In this document: positions 1 through 6,205 of the stretch, piece after piece | Position numbering within the stretch: the first letter of the stretch is position 1 | Layout: every line of letters begins with the position of its first letter | Assembly (NCBI GenBank): GCA_026193735.1 | Contig: JAPHUJ010000308.1 | Span: 1-6,205 of the forward strand | Origin: Sulfurovum sp. | GTDB taxonomy: Bacteria; Campylobacterota; Campylobacteria; Campylobacterales; Sulfurovaceae | Reading direction: 5' to 3' | DNA: 6,205 nt | The notes under the pieces: model-generated | Told to the model about the DNA's origin: nothing | Seen by the model: only the letters and a program-made list of their open reading frames with translations | Database searches by the model: none | Program-made: the position numbers and the translations under genes

Positions 1-30
1 ATTCACGGTGAAGTTGTAGTAAATTCGTAA
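1..30 (+). CDS. 3' end of a gene, probably an Amt-family ammonium transporter (partial)
   Basis: Frame 1 is open from the window edge and reads IHGEVVVNS followed by TAA at 28-30. Amt/AmtB transporters commonly end in a short cytoplasmic tail of the form 'GLDVxxHGExxY', so the HGE here fits the last residues of such a protein. The PII gene 35 bases downstream supports this, because PII genes of the glnK type usually sit directly behind amt. Only nine residues are visible, so the assignment rests on one short motif plus context. If correct, the locus holds two amt-glnK pairs in a row. The alternative is an unrelated gene that happens to end this way. Confidence 0.5.
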   Translation: MHGEVVVNS

Positions 31-52
31 GAATTTGCTACTATTAATTTAT

Positions 53-58
53 AAAGGA
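53..58 (+). promoter_or_regulatory. Ribosome binding site of the first PII gene
   Basis: AAAGGA lies 7 bases before the ATG at 66 and fixes that start. The 35-base gap after the upstream stop codon has no obvious promoter or terminator, so this gene is probably co-transcribed with the gene before it. Confidence 0.7.
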
Positions 59-62
59 TTAA

Positions 63-407
<345 letters not shown>

Positions 408-413
408 AGGACA

Positions 414-438
414 TTAGCTAGAGCTTTACTCTAGCTAA
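414..438 (+). terminator. Stem-loop after PII gene 1 (possible terminator or processing hairpin)
   Basis: A perfect 10-bp stem, TTAGCTAGAG (414-423) with CTCTAGCTAA (429-438), around the 5-base loop CTTTA. It starts 7 bases after the stop codon. No run of T follows, so it is not a textbook intrinsic terminator. It could attenuate read-through into amt or protect the 3' end of the upstream transcript. Confidence 0.5.
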
Positions 439-520
439 GCCATTACTCTCATAGCTACATGATTAAAATTTAATCACTTTCTTTATAAGACTCTCTTAGA
501 AACAGGTCAAACTGCCTTAT

Positions 521-528
521 TATATAAC
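521..528 (+). promoter_or_regulatory. Weak -10-like element upstream of amt
   Basis: The 190-base gap between PII gene 1 and amt is the longest in the cluster, so a separate promoter is plausible. TATATAAC lies in an AT-rich stretch about 70 bases before the likely start. Campylobacterota sigma-70 promoters often lack a clear -35 box, and none is evident here. I found no GG-N10-GC sigma-54 core in this gap. Other TATA-like strings (484-489, 566-571) are nearly as good. Confidence 0.2.
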
Positions 529-584
529 AACATATCCTTTCAATCTCTCTCAATAAAAGCTACACTATACATTCTAAAAATATC

Positions 585-589
585 AGGAG
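585..589 (+). promoter_or_regulatory. Ribosome binding site deciding the amt start
   Basis: AGGAG ends on the G of an in-frame GTG (589-591), so it cannot serve that codon. It lies 8 bases before ATG 598, which is therefore the preferred start. ATG 604 is a less well spaced alternative. Confidence 0.7.
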
Positions 590-597
590 TGATCAGA

Positions 598-1767
598 ATG
601 GAAATGAATTATGTAATTGATACTTTCTTTGCTCTCTTTGCAATGACCCTCATCATCTTCATGGTGCCAGGTTTTGCAATGCTTGAAGCAGGACTTGTAA
701 GAACAAAAAATGTAACTGCTGTACTCACAACAAATATTATGGTATATGCTGTTGCCTCTATGGCATTTATGCTCATAGGATATTCACTCGCTTTTGGAAG
801 CTGGGAAAATGACAGTATGAGTAAGTGGGCTGCTTTTCTCTTTCAAATGGCATTTGTAGGAAAAACAGTGAACATCATGAGTGGTGGAGTTAGTGAAAGA
901 ACAAGATTTATACCTCTCACCTTTTTTACGGTCATTATGGCTGCATTCATCTACCCTTTAGTGGTCAATGTTACATGGGGTTCAAATCTACTCTCTGGAA
1001 GTATATTTGACATCTCAGCCATGCATGATCTGGCAGGATGTACGGTGATTCACTCAACAGGAGCATGGGCCCTCTTGGCTGCTATCATCATCATCGGTCC
1101 CAGACGTGGACGTTATTCAAAAGATGGAAAGATACATGTCATACCTGCATCCAACATCCCTTTAGTTGTTTTGGGTGCTCTACTCTTGTGGATAGGTTGG
1201 TTTGGATTTAATGGTGGTTCAGTAGGGTCTATCTCTAGTAAAGAAAATGCTGATCTGGTTGCACTGACGATCTTGAATACGAACACAGCTGGTTTGGCAG
1301 GTGCTATCATGGTAGGACTTCTTATGTACATTAAATATAAAAGATTTGATATCACTATGGTACTAAATGGTGCACTTGGTGGTCTTGTATCTATTACAGC
1401 TGGTGCAGACATCTTTGACATCTATTCACCTATCATGATCGGTGCTATCGGTGGTATTATTGTTGTTGTAGGAGTTTCACTGTTTGATAAACTAAAACTT
1501 GATGACCCTGTAGGTGCGCTTTCTGTTCACCTTCTTAATGGTATTTGGGGAACTATCGCCGTTGCACTCTTTGCAGATGTATCTTTATGGGAGCAAATTA
1601 AAGGTATACTTGTTGTTGCAGTATTTGCTTTTAGTAGTTCTTTTGTTGTATTATATATACTCAATAAAATCATACCATTTAGAGCAGAAGATGATATACA
1701 ACTTGAAGGCCTTGATGTCAATGACTGTGGACTTGAAGCGTATCCAGAGTTTAAACGATCTATTTAG
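598..1767 (+). CDS. amt: Amt-family ammonium transporter
   Basis: A 389-residue inner-membrane ammonium channel of the Amt/Mep/Rh family with about 11 hydrophobic helices and no separate cleavable signal peptide apparent. Comparison by eye with E. coli AmtB places the key residues: Phe86 and Phe204 of the external gate (F107, F215), Trp127 (W148), Asp144 (D160), and the twin pore histidines His152 in 'TVIHS' and His311 in 'SVHLL' (H168, H318). The 'GWFGFNGGS' segment (200-208) is typical. The pore therefore looks functional. The tail reads 'EGLDVNDCGLEAY' (370-382), where many homologues have HGE in place of CGL; the upstream partial gene keeps HGE. The tail is the part that communicates with PII, so this may alter regulation. 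It sits between two PII genes. The start at 598 is set by the AGGAG site; an in-frame GTG at 589 is rejected. The body of the protein resembles the cyanobacterial Amt1-like type (HSTGAWALL, GPRRGRY) more than E. coli AmtB. Confidence 0.95.
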   Translation: MEMNYVIDTFFALFAMTLIIFMVPGFAMLEAGLVRTKNVTAVLTTNIMVYAVASMAFMLIGYSLAFGSWENDSMSKWAAFLFQMAFVGKTVNIMSGGVSERTRFIPLTFFTVIMAAFIYPLVVNVTWGSNLLSGSIFDISAMHDLAGCTVIHSTGAWALLAAIIIIGPRRGRYSKDGKIHVIPASNIPLVVLGALLLWIGWFGFNGGSVGSISSKENADLVALTILNTNTAGLAGAIMVGLLMYIKYKRFDITMVLNGALGGLVSITAGADIFDIYSPIMIGAIGGIIVVVGVSLFDKLKLDDPVGALSVHLLNGIWGTIAVALFADVSLWEQIKGILVVAVFAFSSSFVVLYILNKIIPFRAEDDIQLEGLDVNDCGLEAYPEFKRSI

Positions 1768-1802
1768 ATATGCTAACTGAACAAAGTCCAGTTAGCATAT
1801 CT
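1766..1802 (+). terminator. Long stem-loop starting on the amt stop codon
   Basis: A 14-bp perfect stem, AGATATGCTAACTG (1766-1779) with CAGTTAGCATATCT (1789-1802). The apex AACAAAGTC can fold further by an A-C mismatch and two more pairs, leaving an AAA loop. The left arm begins within the TAG stop codon (1765-1767). There is no T-tract after it, so it may be an RNA-stabilising or partial termination element between amt and the second PII gene rather than a strong terminator. Confidence 0.55.
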
Positions 1803-1842
1803 TCAGCAAAGAGCTCTTGCAGCTTATTGTATATTAAATTAA

Positions 1843-2202
<360 letters not shown>

Positions 2203-2211
2203 AATAGAATC

Positions 2212-2234
2212 CAGATAGAGCAAAGCTCCATCTG
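2212..2234 (+). terminator. Stem-loop after PII gene 2
   Basis: CAGAT (2212-2216) pairs with ATCTG (2230-2234). After an A-C mismatch, GAGC (2218-2221) pairs with GCTC (2225-2228), closing an AAA loop. It begins 10 bases after the stop codon and is not followed by a T-run. The AAA apex and A-C mismatch recall the hairpin behind amt. Confidence 0.45.
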
Positions 2235-2246
2235 CCACATTACCCA

Positions 2247-2288
2247 GAGCTTTCTTTAACAGAAAGTTCATGCAACTAATTGCTTTTT
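2247..2288 (+). terminator. Terminator-like region between converging PII gene 2 and yigZ
   Basis: Two stem-loops in tandem. A 9-bp stem including one G-T pair (2247-2255 with 2261-2269, loop TTAAC) is followed by a short GCAA/TTGC stem (2272-2275 with 2280-2283) that runs directly into TTTTT at 2284-2288. The second resembles a weak intrinsic terminator for the plus-strand nitrogen cluster. For the minus-strand unit the same hairpins lack a T-tract. Confidence 0.45.
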
Positions 2289-2306
2289 ATTATCTACCCA
2301 TTAGAG

Positions 2307-2858
2307 TTAGATATTCTTAAACTTTTCTATCTTCTCTTCATTTCCTATGATAGTCCATTCAACACTGTTACTGCCAAAGTCGCGTTCATATTTTGAGAAT
2401 CCCAACTGTCTGAGCTGATAAAGTGTTTTATCTACATCACTATAGCTCGTTTTAAATGCATAGCTTATCTCTTTTTCATAAGGCACTAAAGTACTCACAT
2501 CAAGTACCTCTTTCACAGCTAAAGCATATGCTCTAGCCATACCGCCTGTACCCAATTTTATGCCGCCAAAGTAACGTACTATAAGTACCGCACTGTTTAC
2601 AAGTTCTCTACCGCGTAATACATTAAGTGCCGGTGTACCTGCACATCCTTTGGGTTCTCCATCATCAGAGAAGTTTTCAACTATCTGATCAAATTCATTG
2701 AGATATCTTAAAGCATAAACAATATGGTTGGCTTTGGAATGTTGTGCCTTGAGTTTGGCTTGCAGCCCTTCATATTCTGAAATAGGTACAAGGAATGTAA
2801 TAAATTTGGAACGGTTCACTTCTGTTATACACATAGTTTGTGAACTCACTGCTACCAT
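2307..2858 (-). CDS. yigZ: YigZ/IMPACT-family protein
   Basis: A 183-residue member of the conserved YigZ (UPF0029/IMPACT) family, whose biochemical role in bacteria is not firmly established; the eukaryotic relative IMPACT acts on translational control through GCN1. The signature segments are present in order: RSKFI (16-20), the HIVYALR strand (45-51), FSDDGEPKGCAGTPAL (63-78), and the glycine-rich VRYFGG..LGTGGMARAYA block (94-112). A short ferredoxin-like C-terminal domain follows (about 133-183). It is somewhat shorter than the roughly 200 residues of E. coli YigZ, with the shortfall at both ends. It lies 14 bases downstream of hemH on the same strand and has no clear Shine-Dalgarno site, so it is probably translated by coupling to hemH. 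The first Met gives the family's expected N-terminal length; Met9 is a weaker alternative. No functional link to haem synthesis is evident. Confidence 0.9.
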   Translation of the reverse strand: MVAVSSQTMCITEVNRSKFITFLVPISEYEGLQAKLKAQHSKANHIVYALRYLNEFDQIVENFSDDGEPKGCAGTPALNVLRGRELVNSAVLIVRYFGGIKLGTGGMARAYALAVKEVLDVSTLVPYEKEISYAFKTSYSDVDKTLYQLRQLGFSKYERDFGSNSVEWTIIGNEEKIEKFKNI

Positions 2859-2872
2859 GATTTAATTAAGCT

Positions 2873-3910
2873 CTAGGATTTTACTATTTCAGCATCGTAT
2901 ATACTTGCTGCTCCACAGCAGAGGCAGACACTACAATCAGAACAAGCAAACATACTATTATTCTTTTGTGATCTATTCATATTTACATATTTAACAATTA
3001 AATTAACAAAGGCTTCACTATTATTCATACATTCAGCCACAATATAATCATCATATTTAATTTTTTCAGCAATTTCACGATGCTCAATATCCAATTCAAA
3101 CAGTGTCTCAGAATTGTCAATGGTAAATGCCAAGGGATAGATAAGAACTTTTCGATTCACCGGGTTTCGTAAGACATCAACCAAATTTGGTTCTAACCAT
3201 GTGGCATTACCTACTTTAGATTGATACACTAATTTGACATTTTTAAAAGTTATACCTTTTATTTGAAGTAAAGTTCTTATCGCACTCACATTAGATTCAA
3301 CTTGTCGTTGATAGGGATCACCTGCTTTAATGATACTCACAGGTAGACCATGTGCGGATAAAAGTAAATCATACTCCGATATATCTTTCCCATTTATGGC
3401 TTTTTCTATCTGTTCTACATTAGCCTTAATATAGTCAATATCATCATAATATTGACATGTTAACATGGTGATTTTAGGATGATAGTCCAATGTTTTGCAT
3501 CGTGCCACAATATCTTCATACGAAGAGAGTGTAGTAGTTGTGGAATATTGTGGATAAAGAGGAAATAATAAAAGTTCGTCTACTCCCTGTTCTTTACATT
3601 CGATAAGAGAATCTGTCGCAAAGGGAGGGACATAGCGCATGGCGGCATAAATAGGAATATCTAAGATATTTTTGAGTTTTTCTATCAGTTTTTGTGTCAA
3701 ATCTGATAAAGGAGATTTACCGCCTAAATGCGCATAACTCTCTTTTGCATCCTCTAATCTCTTTGTAATGATAATTTTACGGACCAATGCACGAGTTACC
3801 GGATTAGTAGGTAAAATATTTTTATCAGAAAACATATTATATAAGAAGAGTTCTACTTCATCAAGACTGTTAGGGCCACCCATATTTAATAAGAATAATG
3901 CTTGCTTCAT
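2873..3910 (-). CDS. hemH: Ferrochelatase, with probable [2Fe-2S] cysteine ligands
   Basis: A 345-residue ferrochelatase, which inserts Fe(II) into protoporphyrin IX (or into coproporphyrin III in some lineages) at the cytoplasmic face of the inner membrane. Family features are the N-terminal LLNMGGPNSLDEVELFL (7-23), LFPLYPQYSTTTT (115-127), the catalytic His187 in LLLSAHGLP, YQSKVGNATWLEP (229-241), and the second catalytic segment around Glu268 in DNSETLFELD. The tail carries Cys323, 326, 329, 331 and 332. Cys323, 326 and 331 have the C-x2-C-x4-C spacing of the cluster ligands in human ferrochelatase (C403, C406, C411). Cys152 in 'TMLTCQYYDDI' aligns by eye with the fourth human ligand C196. 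E. coli and B. subtilis enzymes lack the cluster. Start ATG 3908-3910 has AAAGG six bases upstream. hemH leads a two-gene unit with yigZ and is divergent from kdsB. Confidence 0.95.
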   Translation of the reverse strand: MKQALFLLNMGGPNSLDEVELFLYNMFSDKNILPTNPVTRALVRKIIITKRLEDAKESYAHLGGKSPLSDLTQKLIEKLKNILDIPIYAAMRYVPPFATDSLIECKEQGVDELLLFPLYPQYSTTTTLSSYEDIVARCKTLDYHPKITMLTCQYYDDIDYIKANVEQIEKAINGKDISEYDLLLSAHGLPVSIIKAGDPYQRQVESNVSAIRTLLQIKGITFKNVKLVYQSKVGNATWLEPNLVDVLRNPVNRKVLIYPLAFTIDNSETLFELDIEHREIAEKIKYDDYIVAECMNNSEAFVNLIVKYVNMNRSQKNNSMFACSDCSVCLCCGAASIYDAEIVKS

Positions 3911-3916
3911 CCTATA

Positions 3917-3921
3917 CCTTT
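3917..3921 (-). promoter_or_regulatory. Ribosome binding site of hemH
   Basis: AAAGG on the minus strand, with six bases between it and the ATG at 3910. It supports that start codon. Confidence 0.6.
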
Positions 3922-3931
3922 ACTTTAATTG

Positions 3932-3959
3932 TTGTATCTTAGCATAGAAAGTGTAAAAT
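3932..3959 (+). promoter_or_regulatory. Promoter candidate for kdsB
   Basis: TTGTAT (3932-3937), 16 bases, then TAAAAT (3954-3959). The -10 matches consensus at 5 of 6 positions and the -35 only weakly. Transcription would start near 3966, just upstream of the AAAGG site. It overlaps the hemH promoter candidate on the other strand, so the two genes would share a 77-base control region. Confidence 0.3.
3936..3944 (-). promoter_or_regulatory. Extended -10 promoter candidate for hemH-yigZ
   Basis: On the minus strand, TGCTAAGAT matches an extended -10 element (TGn followed by TAAGAT, 5 of 6 to TATAAT). It lies about 25 bases before the hemH start codon, leaving room for a short leader that includes the AAAGG site. 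There is no good -35 box, as is common in this group. Confidence 0.35.
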
Positions 3960-3975
3960 TAGTTTAATATAAAAT

Positions 3976-3980
3976 AAAGG
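3976..3980 (+). promoter_or_regulatory. Ribosome binding site of kdsB
   Basis: AAAGG seven bases before ATG 3988, supporting that start. Confidence 0.6.
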
Positions 3981-3987
3981 TCATATT

Positions 3988-4707
3988 ATGATAATTATTC
4001 CTGCACGTATAGGGTCAAGTCGCTTCCCAAATAAAGTCTTAGCGGACATTGGAGGGATGCCAATGGTTGTAAGAACTGCCAAAGCTGTCGAAGGTATAGA
4101 TAATGTCATCATTGCTACAGACTCACAAGAAGTCATAGATATAGCAAGCGCACATGGCATACAAGCAGTACTTACATCATCCAACCACCAAAGTGGTACA
4201 GACCGTATCTATGAAGCAGCACAAAAGTTGGATCTAGATGAAAAAGAAATTATTATCAATGTACAGGGAGATGAGCCTTTTATAGAAACAGAAGTCGTAC
4301 AGGCTATATATGATCTCACAAAAAAAAATAGAGACGATGAACGTATCATGATGAACTCATGTTACAAGACTATCACTAGTCCAGAGGCTGATGATCCAAA
4401 TATCGTAAAAGTTGTTACAAACACTGATGATATAGCACTCTATTTTTCAAGAGCAAAAATACCTTATCCCAGAGATCATCATTTTAATGCATACAAAGGC
4501 CATTTAGGCATCTATGGTTTTACCGTAAAATCATTACGTAACTTTTGCATGCTTGAGTCTGCACCACTTGAAGAAATAGAAAAACTGGAACAACTCAGAG
4601 CCCTCTACCATGGTTACGAAGTTGCGATGATAGAAGTAAATACAGAAAGTTTTGGTATAGATACCATGGAAGATTTAGAAAAAGCTATTAAACACCATCA
4701 ACTCTAA
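3988..4707 (+). CDS. kdsB: 3-deoxy-manno-octulosonate cytidylyltransferase (CMP-KDO synthetase)
   Basis: A 239-residue cytosolic enzyme that activates KDO with CTP to give CMP-KDO for lipopolysaccharide inner-core synthesis. The length is typical of the family. The N-terminal nucleotide-binding signature is IIIPARIGSSRFPNKVL (2-18) with Arg12 and Lys16. IATDSQEV (42-49) and SGTDRIYEA (69-77) follow, then NVQGDEPFI (91-99) with the likely Mg-binding Asp95. Further on are YFSRAKIPYPRD (152-163), the HLGIYGF sugar-site segment (172-178), LEEIEKLEQLRAL (194-206), and FGIDTMEDL (222-230), whose Asp225 matches the second metal-binding aspartate. All family motifs appear intact. It is transcribed alone, divergent from hemH and convergent with the gspF-like gene. 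It shows that the organism makes KDO-containing LPS. Confidence 0.96.
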   Translation: MIIIPARIGSSRFPNKVLADIGGMPMVVRTAKAVEGIDNVIIATDSQEVIDIASAHGIQAVLTSSNHQSGTDRIYEAAQKLDLDEKEIIINVQGDEPFIETEVVQAIYDLTKKNRDDERIMMNSCYKTITSPEADDPNIVKVVTNTDDIALYFSRAKIPYPRDHHFNAYKGHLGIYGFTVKSLRNFCMLESAPLEEIEKLEQLRALYHGYEVAMIEVNTESFGIDTMEDLEKAIKHHQL

Positions 4708-4724
4708 TAAGATAACCTATCAAG

Positions 4725-4753
4725 GATATAGAGAGAGAAAAAACCTCTATATC
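4725..4753. terminator. Stem-loop between converging kdsB and gspF-like gene
   Basis: GATATAGAG (4725-4733) pairs with CTCTATATC (4745-4753) around an 11-base loop. It sits in the 54-base gap between two converging stop codons, so it could serve both strands. Neither side has a T-run immediately after the stem, so the terminator call is moderate. Confidence 0.45.
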
Positions 4754-4761
4754 ATTACCTT

Positions 4762-6009
4762 CTAATTTTTCACCGCTTTTCCAAGATCCCACATCGGCAT
4801 GAATATACCCAAAGCCATAAGTAATACCAGTCCGGCAATAAAGAACATCATAATAGGTTCAATATAAGCTGCAAGGTTATCTATCAAATCCTGGAATTGC
4901 ATATCATAATAGTTGGTCACTTTGTCCAGCATAGCATCTAGTTGACCACCTGCTTCACCCGCTTTTATCATTTGCAGTAACATATTTTCATAAAGGCCAG
5001 TGATCTTAAAAGCTTCTGCCAAGTTCATACCACGGCCAATATTTGCATTTACTGTGAGTAACTGCTCTTTAATTGCGGAATTATCAACCATACCAACGGC
5101 TGTCTCCAAGGCCTCTGATACAGGAATACCAGATTTAACCAGCTCACCAAATACCAAGTTATATTTATGCATAGTAGAGAGAAAAATTGCTTTATTTATC
5201 AAGTAAAACTTTGGATGGATCAACATCTTATCCATACGATACTTAAACTCTTTATTGTGATTATAAAAATACTTAACACCAAAAATAAAAGCAAATAACA
5301 GTATGAGAATAAGTATTCCGTAATTACTGAATGCCCATTCCAACTTAAGAAGTATTTGAGTTGGAATAGGAAGTTCTGTTTTGAACTTAGAAAATATATC
5401 TTTAAACTTGGGAACAACTACCATGATCAAAATTGTAAAAGCAATCCCCATTGCAGCTAACGTAATTAATGGGGTACGTATGGCCTTTTTAAATTTTGCA
5501 GTATTGTTTCTAATATTTTCGAGTATATCTGCAAGCTTATGATAAGACTCAGAAATATTACCCGTTCTCTCTCCCAGATTGGTCATTGCCAAGGCAACAT
5601 GCCCAAACTCTTCAACATAGGGTTCCATTGCAGAGGCAATACTGTTACCCGCATTAATATCACTATTTATTTTTGCATATATCTCTTTGAGTTGTGCATT
5701 TTCAGTGTTCTCTGAAACTTCTGCCAGCGTATCATTTATCGGTATACCCGCATCTGTCATTACAGCTATTTGTCTAATAGTTGATATTTTGTCATTTATT
5801 GGTATCTTAGATTTAAATGATTTTTTCAATCCGGAAAATAGTTCAGATATGCTATCCTCTAGAGGTGCAGATGTTTCTATAGCCTTCATCACCATCGACA
5901 TAGGAAATTTTTGCTTGGCAAGGTTGACTGCTGCCATTTTGTTGCTAGCCTTCACTGTCTCTTGTCTCTTTTTACCCTTTTCCATTACCGTTACATTAAA
6001 ATATTTCAT
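4762..6009 (-). CDS. gspF: GspF/PilC-family inner-membrane platform protein (type II secretion or type IV pilus)
   Basis: A 415-residue polytopic protein with two copies of the T2SS F domain. It forms the inner-membrane platform that couples the assembly ATPase to pseudopilus or pilus growth. A small N-terminal domain (about 1-50) precedes domain 1 (about 75-200: IRQIAVMTDAGIPINDTL at 78-95, NLGERTGNI at 144-152), which ends in a membrane helix near 180-200. A second helix spans about 230-248. Domain 2 (about 277-404) has GELVKSGIPVSEALE (288-302), IKAGEAGGQLDAML (348-361) and a terminal helix from about 383 to 404. Length and order match full-length family members. The start chosen is ATG 6007-6009, one base after the stop of the upstream ATPase gene. 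The same frame also offers ATG 6042, but that would overlap the ATPase gene and add 11 residues not typical of the family. Sequence alone does not distinguish GspF from PilC. Confidence 0.92.
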   Translation of the reverse strand: MKYFNVTVMEKGKKRQETVKASNKMAAVNLAKQKFPMSMVMKAIETSAPLEDSISELFSGLKKSFKSKIPINDKISTIRQIAVMTDAGIPINDTLAEVSENTENAQLKEIYAKINSDINAGNSIASAMEPYVEEFGHVALAMTNLGERTGNISESYHKLADILENIRNNTAKFKKAIRTPLITLAAMGIAFTILIMVVVPKFKDIFSKFKTELPIPTQILLKLEWAFSNYGILILILLFAFIFGVKYFYNHNKEFKYRMDKMLIHPKFYLINKAIFLSTMHKYNLVFGELVKSGIPVSEALETAVGMVDNSAIKEQLLTVNANIGRGMNLAEAFKITGLYENMLLQMIKAGEAGGQLDAMLDKVTNYYDMQFQDLIDNLAAYIEPIMMFFIAGLVLLMALGIFMPMWDLGKAVKN

Positions 6010-6010
6010 A

Positions 6011-6205
6011 TTATAATCTCGCCACTCTATAAATTTCTGCAATAGTCGTTTTACCTTCTAATGCTTTATGGATACCATCTTCAAACATAGTAACAAATCC
6101 TTCTTCAACAGCTTGTTTCGTCATTTCTTCTTTCGAAGCTTTTCTTGCGATCATACGTGAAAATGTTTCACTGACAGTTAAAACTTCTGATATCATTTCT
6201 CTTCC
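6011..6205 (-). CDS. gspE: GspE/PilB-family assembly ATPase, C-terminal 64 residues (partial)
   Basis: The frame is open to the right edge and reads GREMISEVL at the edge, then 'FSRMIARKASKEEM', 'GFVTMFEDGIHKALEGKT' and ends 'EIYRVARL'. This is the C-terminal end of type II secretion/type IV pilus ATPases, lying after the Walker and tetracysteine regions that must be beyond the window. These ATPases drive assembly from the cytoplasmic face and contact the GspF/PilC platform. The gene stops at TAA 6011-6013, one base before the platform gene's ATG, which indicates translational coupling within one operon. The Met at 6194-6196 is internal, not a start. The GspE and PilB labels are equally possible. 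Confidence 0.85.
   Translation of the reverse strand, partial: GREMISEVLTVSETFSRMIARKASKEEMTKQAVEEGFVTMFEDGIHKALEGKTTIAEIYRVARL

Noticed and set aside
589..597. GTG at 589 as the amt start, giving a 392-residue protein
   Set aside because: The AGGAG site at 585-589 overlaps this GTG and is correctly spaced for ATG 598 instead.
408..597. Sigma-54 (nitrogen-type) promoter upstream of amt
   Set aside because: It was looked for because of the gene's role, but no GG-N10-GC core was found by eye.
1514..1780. 88-residue plus-strand ORF inside the end of amt
   Set aside because: It is an alternative frame of a well-recognised Amt gene, with no ribosome binding site of note and no recognisable domain.
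1805..1824. Palindromic string around GAGCTC between amt and PII gene 2
   Set aside because: The near-perfect palindrome leaves no loop, and the possible hairpins have only 4-5 bp, so it is not called a structure.
2835..2846. Small inverted repeat AGTTTGTGAACT at the start of yigZ
   Set aside because: Only four pairs with a 4-base loop, inside a coding region; expected by chance.
6010..6042. ATG at 6042 as the start of the GspF-like gene
   Set aside because: It would overlap the end of the ATPase gene by 32 bases and add an atypical N-terminus. ATG 6009 is one base after the ATPase stop and gives the usual family start.

Overview
The window is AT-rich, tightly packed bacterial DNA with 'AAAGGA'-type Shine-Dalgarno sites. 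It carries Gram-negative envelope genes: CMP-KDO synthetase and a type II secretion/type IV pilus inner-membrane gene. Protein style and gene content suggest a free-living Campylobacterota (Sulfurovum/Sulfurimonas-like). That assignment is inference from overall character, not from a marker gene.

Left third (1-2202, + strand): a nitrogen-uptake cluster. It begins with the last codons of an upstream gene whose tail (IHGEVVVNS) looks like the C-terminus of an Amt ammonium transporter. Then come a PII signal protein, a complete Amt transporter and a second PII protein. The order therefore appears to be amt-glnK-amt-glnK, a tandem duplication of the usual amt/glnK pair. The two PII genes are about 96% identical over their first 65 codons, synonymous sites included, and then diverge abruptly. 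This mosaic pattern points to gene conversion. Stem-loops follow each of the three complete genes, and the one after amt begins on its stop codon.

Middle (2307-4707): a YigZ/IMPACT-family protein lies 14 bases behind ferrochelatase (hemH) on the minus strand, as a two-gene unit. A 77-base divergent promoter region separates hemH from kdsB on the plus strand. The ferrochelatase has a C-terminal cysteine cluster plus an internal cysteine whose arrangement matches the four [2Fe-2S] ligands of animal ferrochelatase.

Right end (4762-6205, minus strand): a GspF/PilC-family inner-membrane platform protein sits one base downstream of the stop codon of a GspE/PilB-family assembly ATPase, of which only the last 64 residues are in the window. 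kdsB and the gspF-like gene converge on a 54-base gap holding a 9-bp stem-loop.

No RNA genes, insertion sequences, CRISPR arrays or phage genes are visible, and no gap reaches 300 bases. I see no clear undescribed system. The points most worth a second look are the mosaic PII pair within the double amt-glnK locus and the probable iron-sulfur ferrochelatase.
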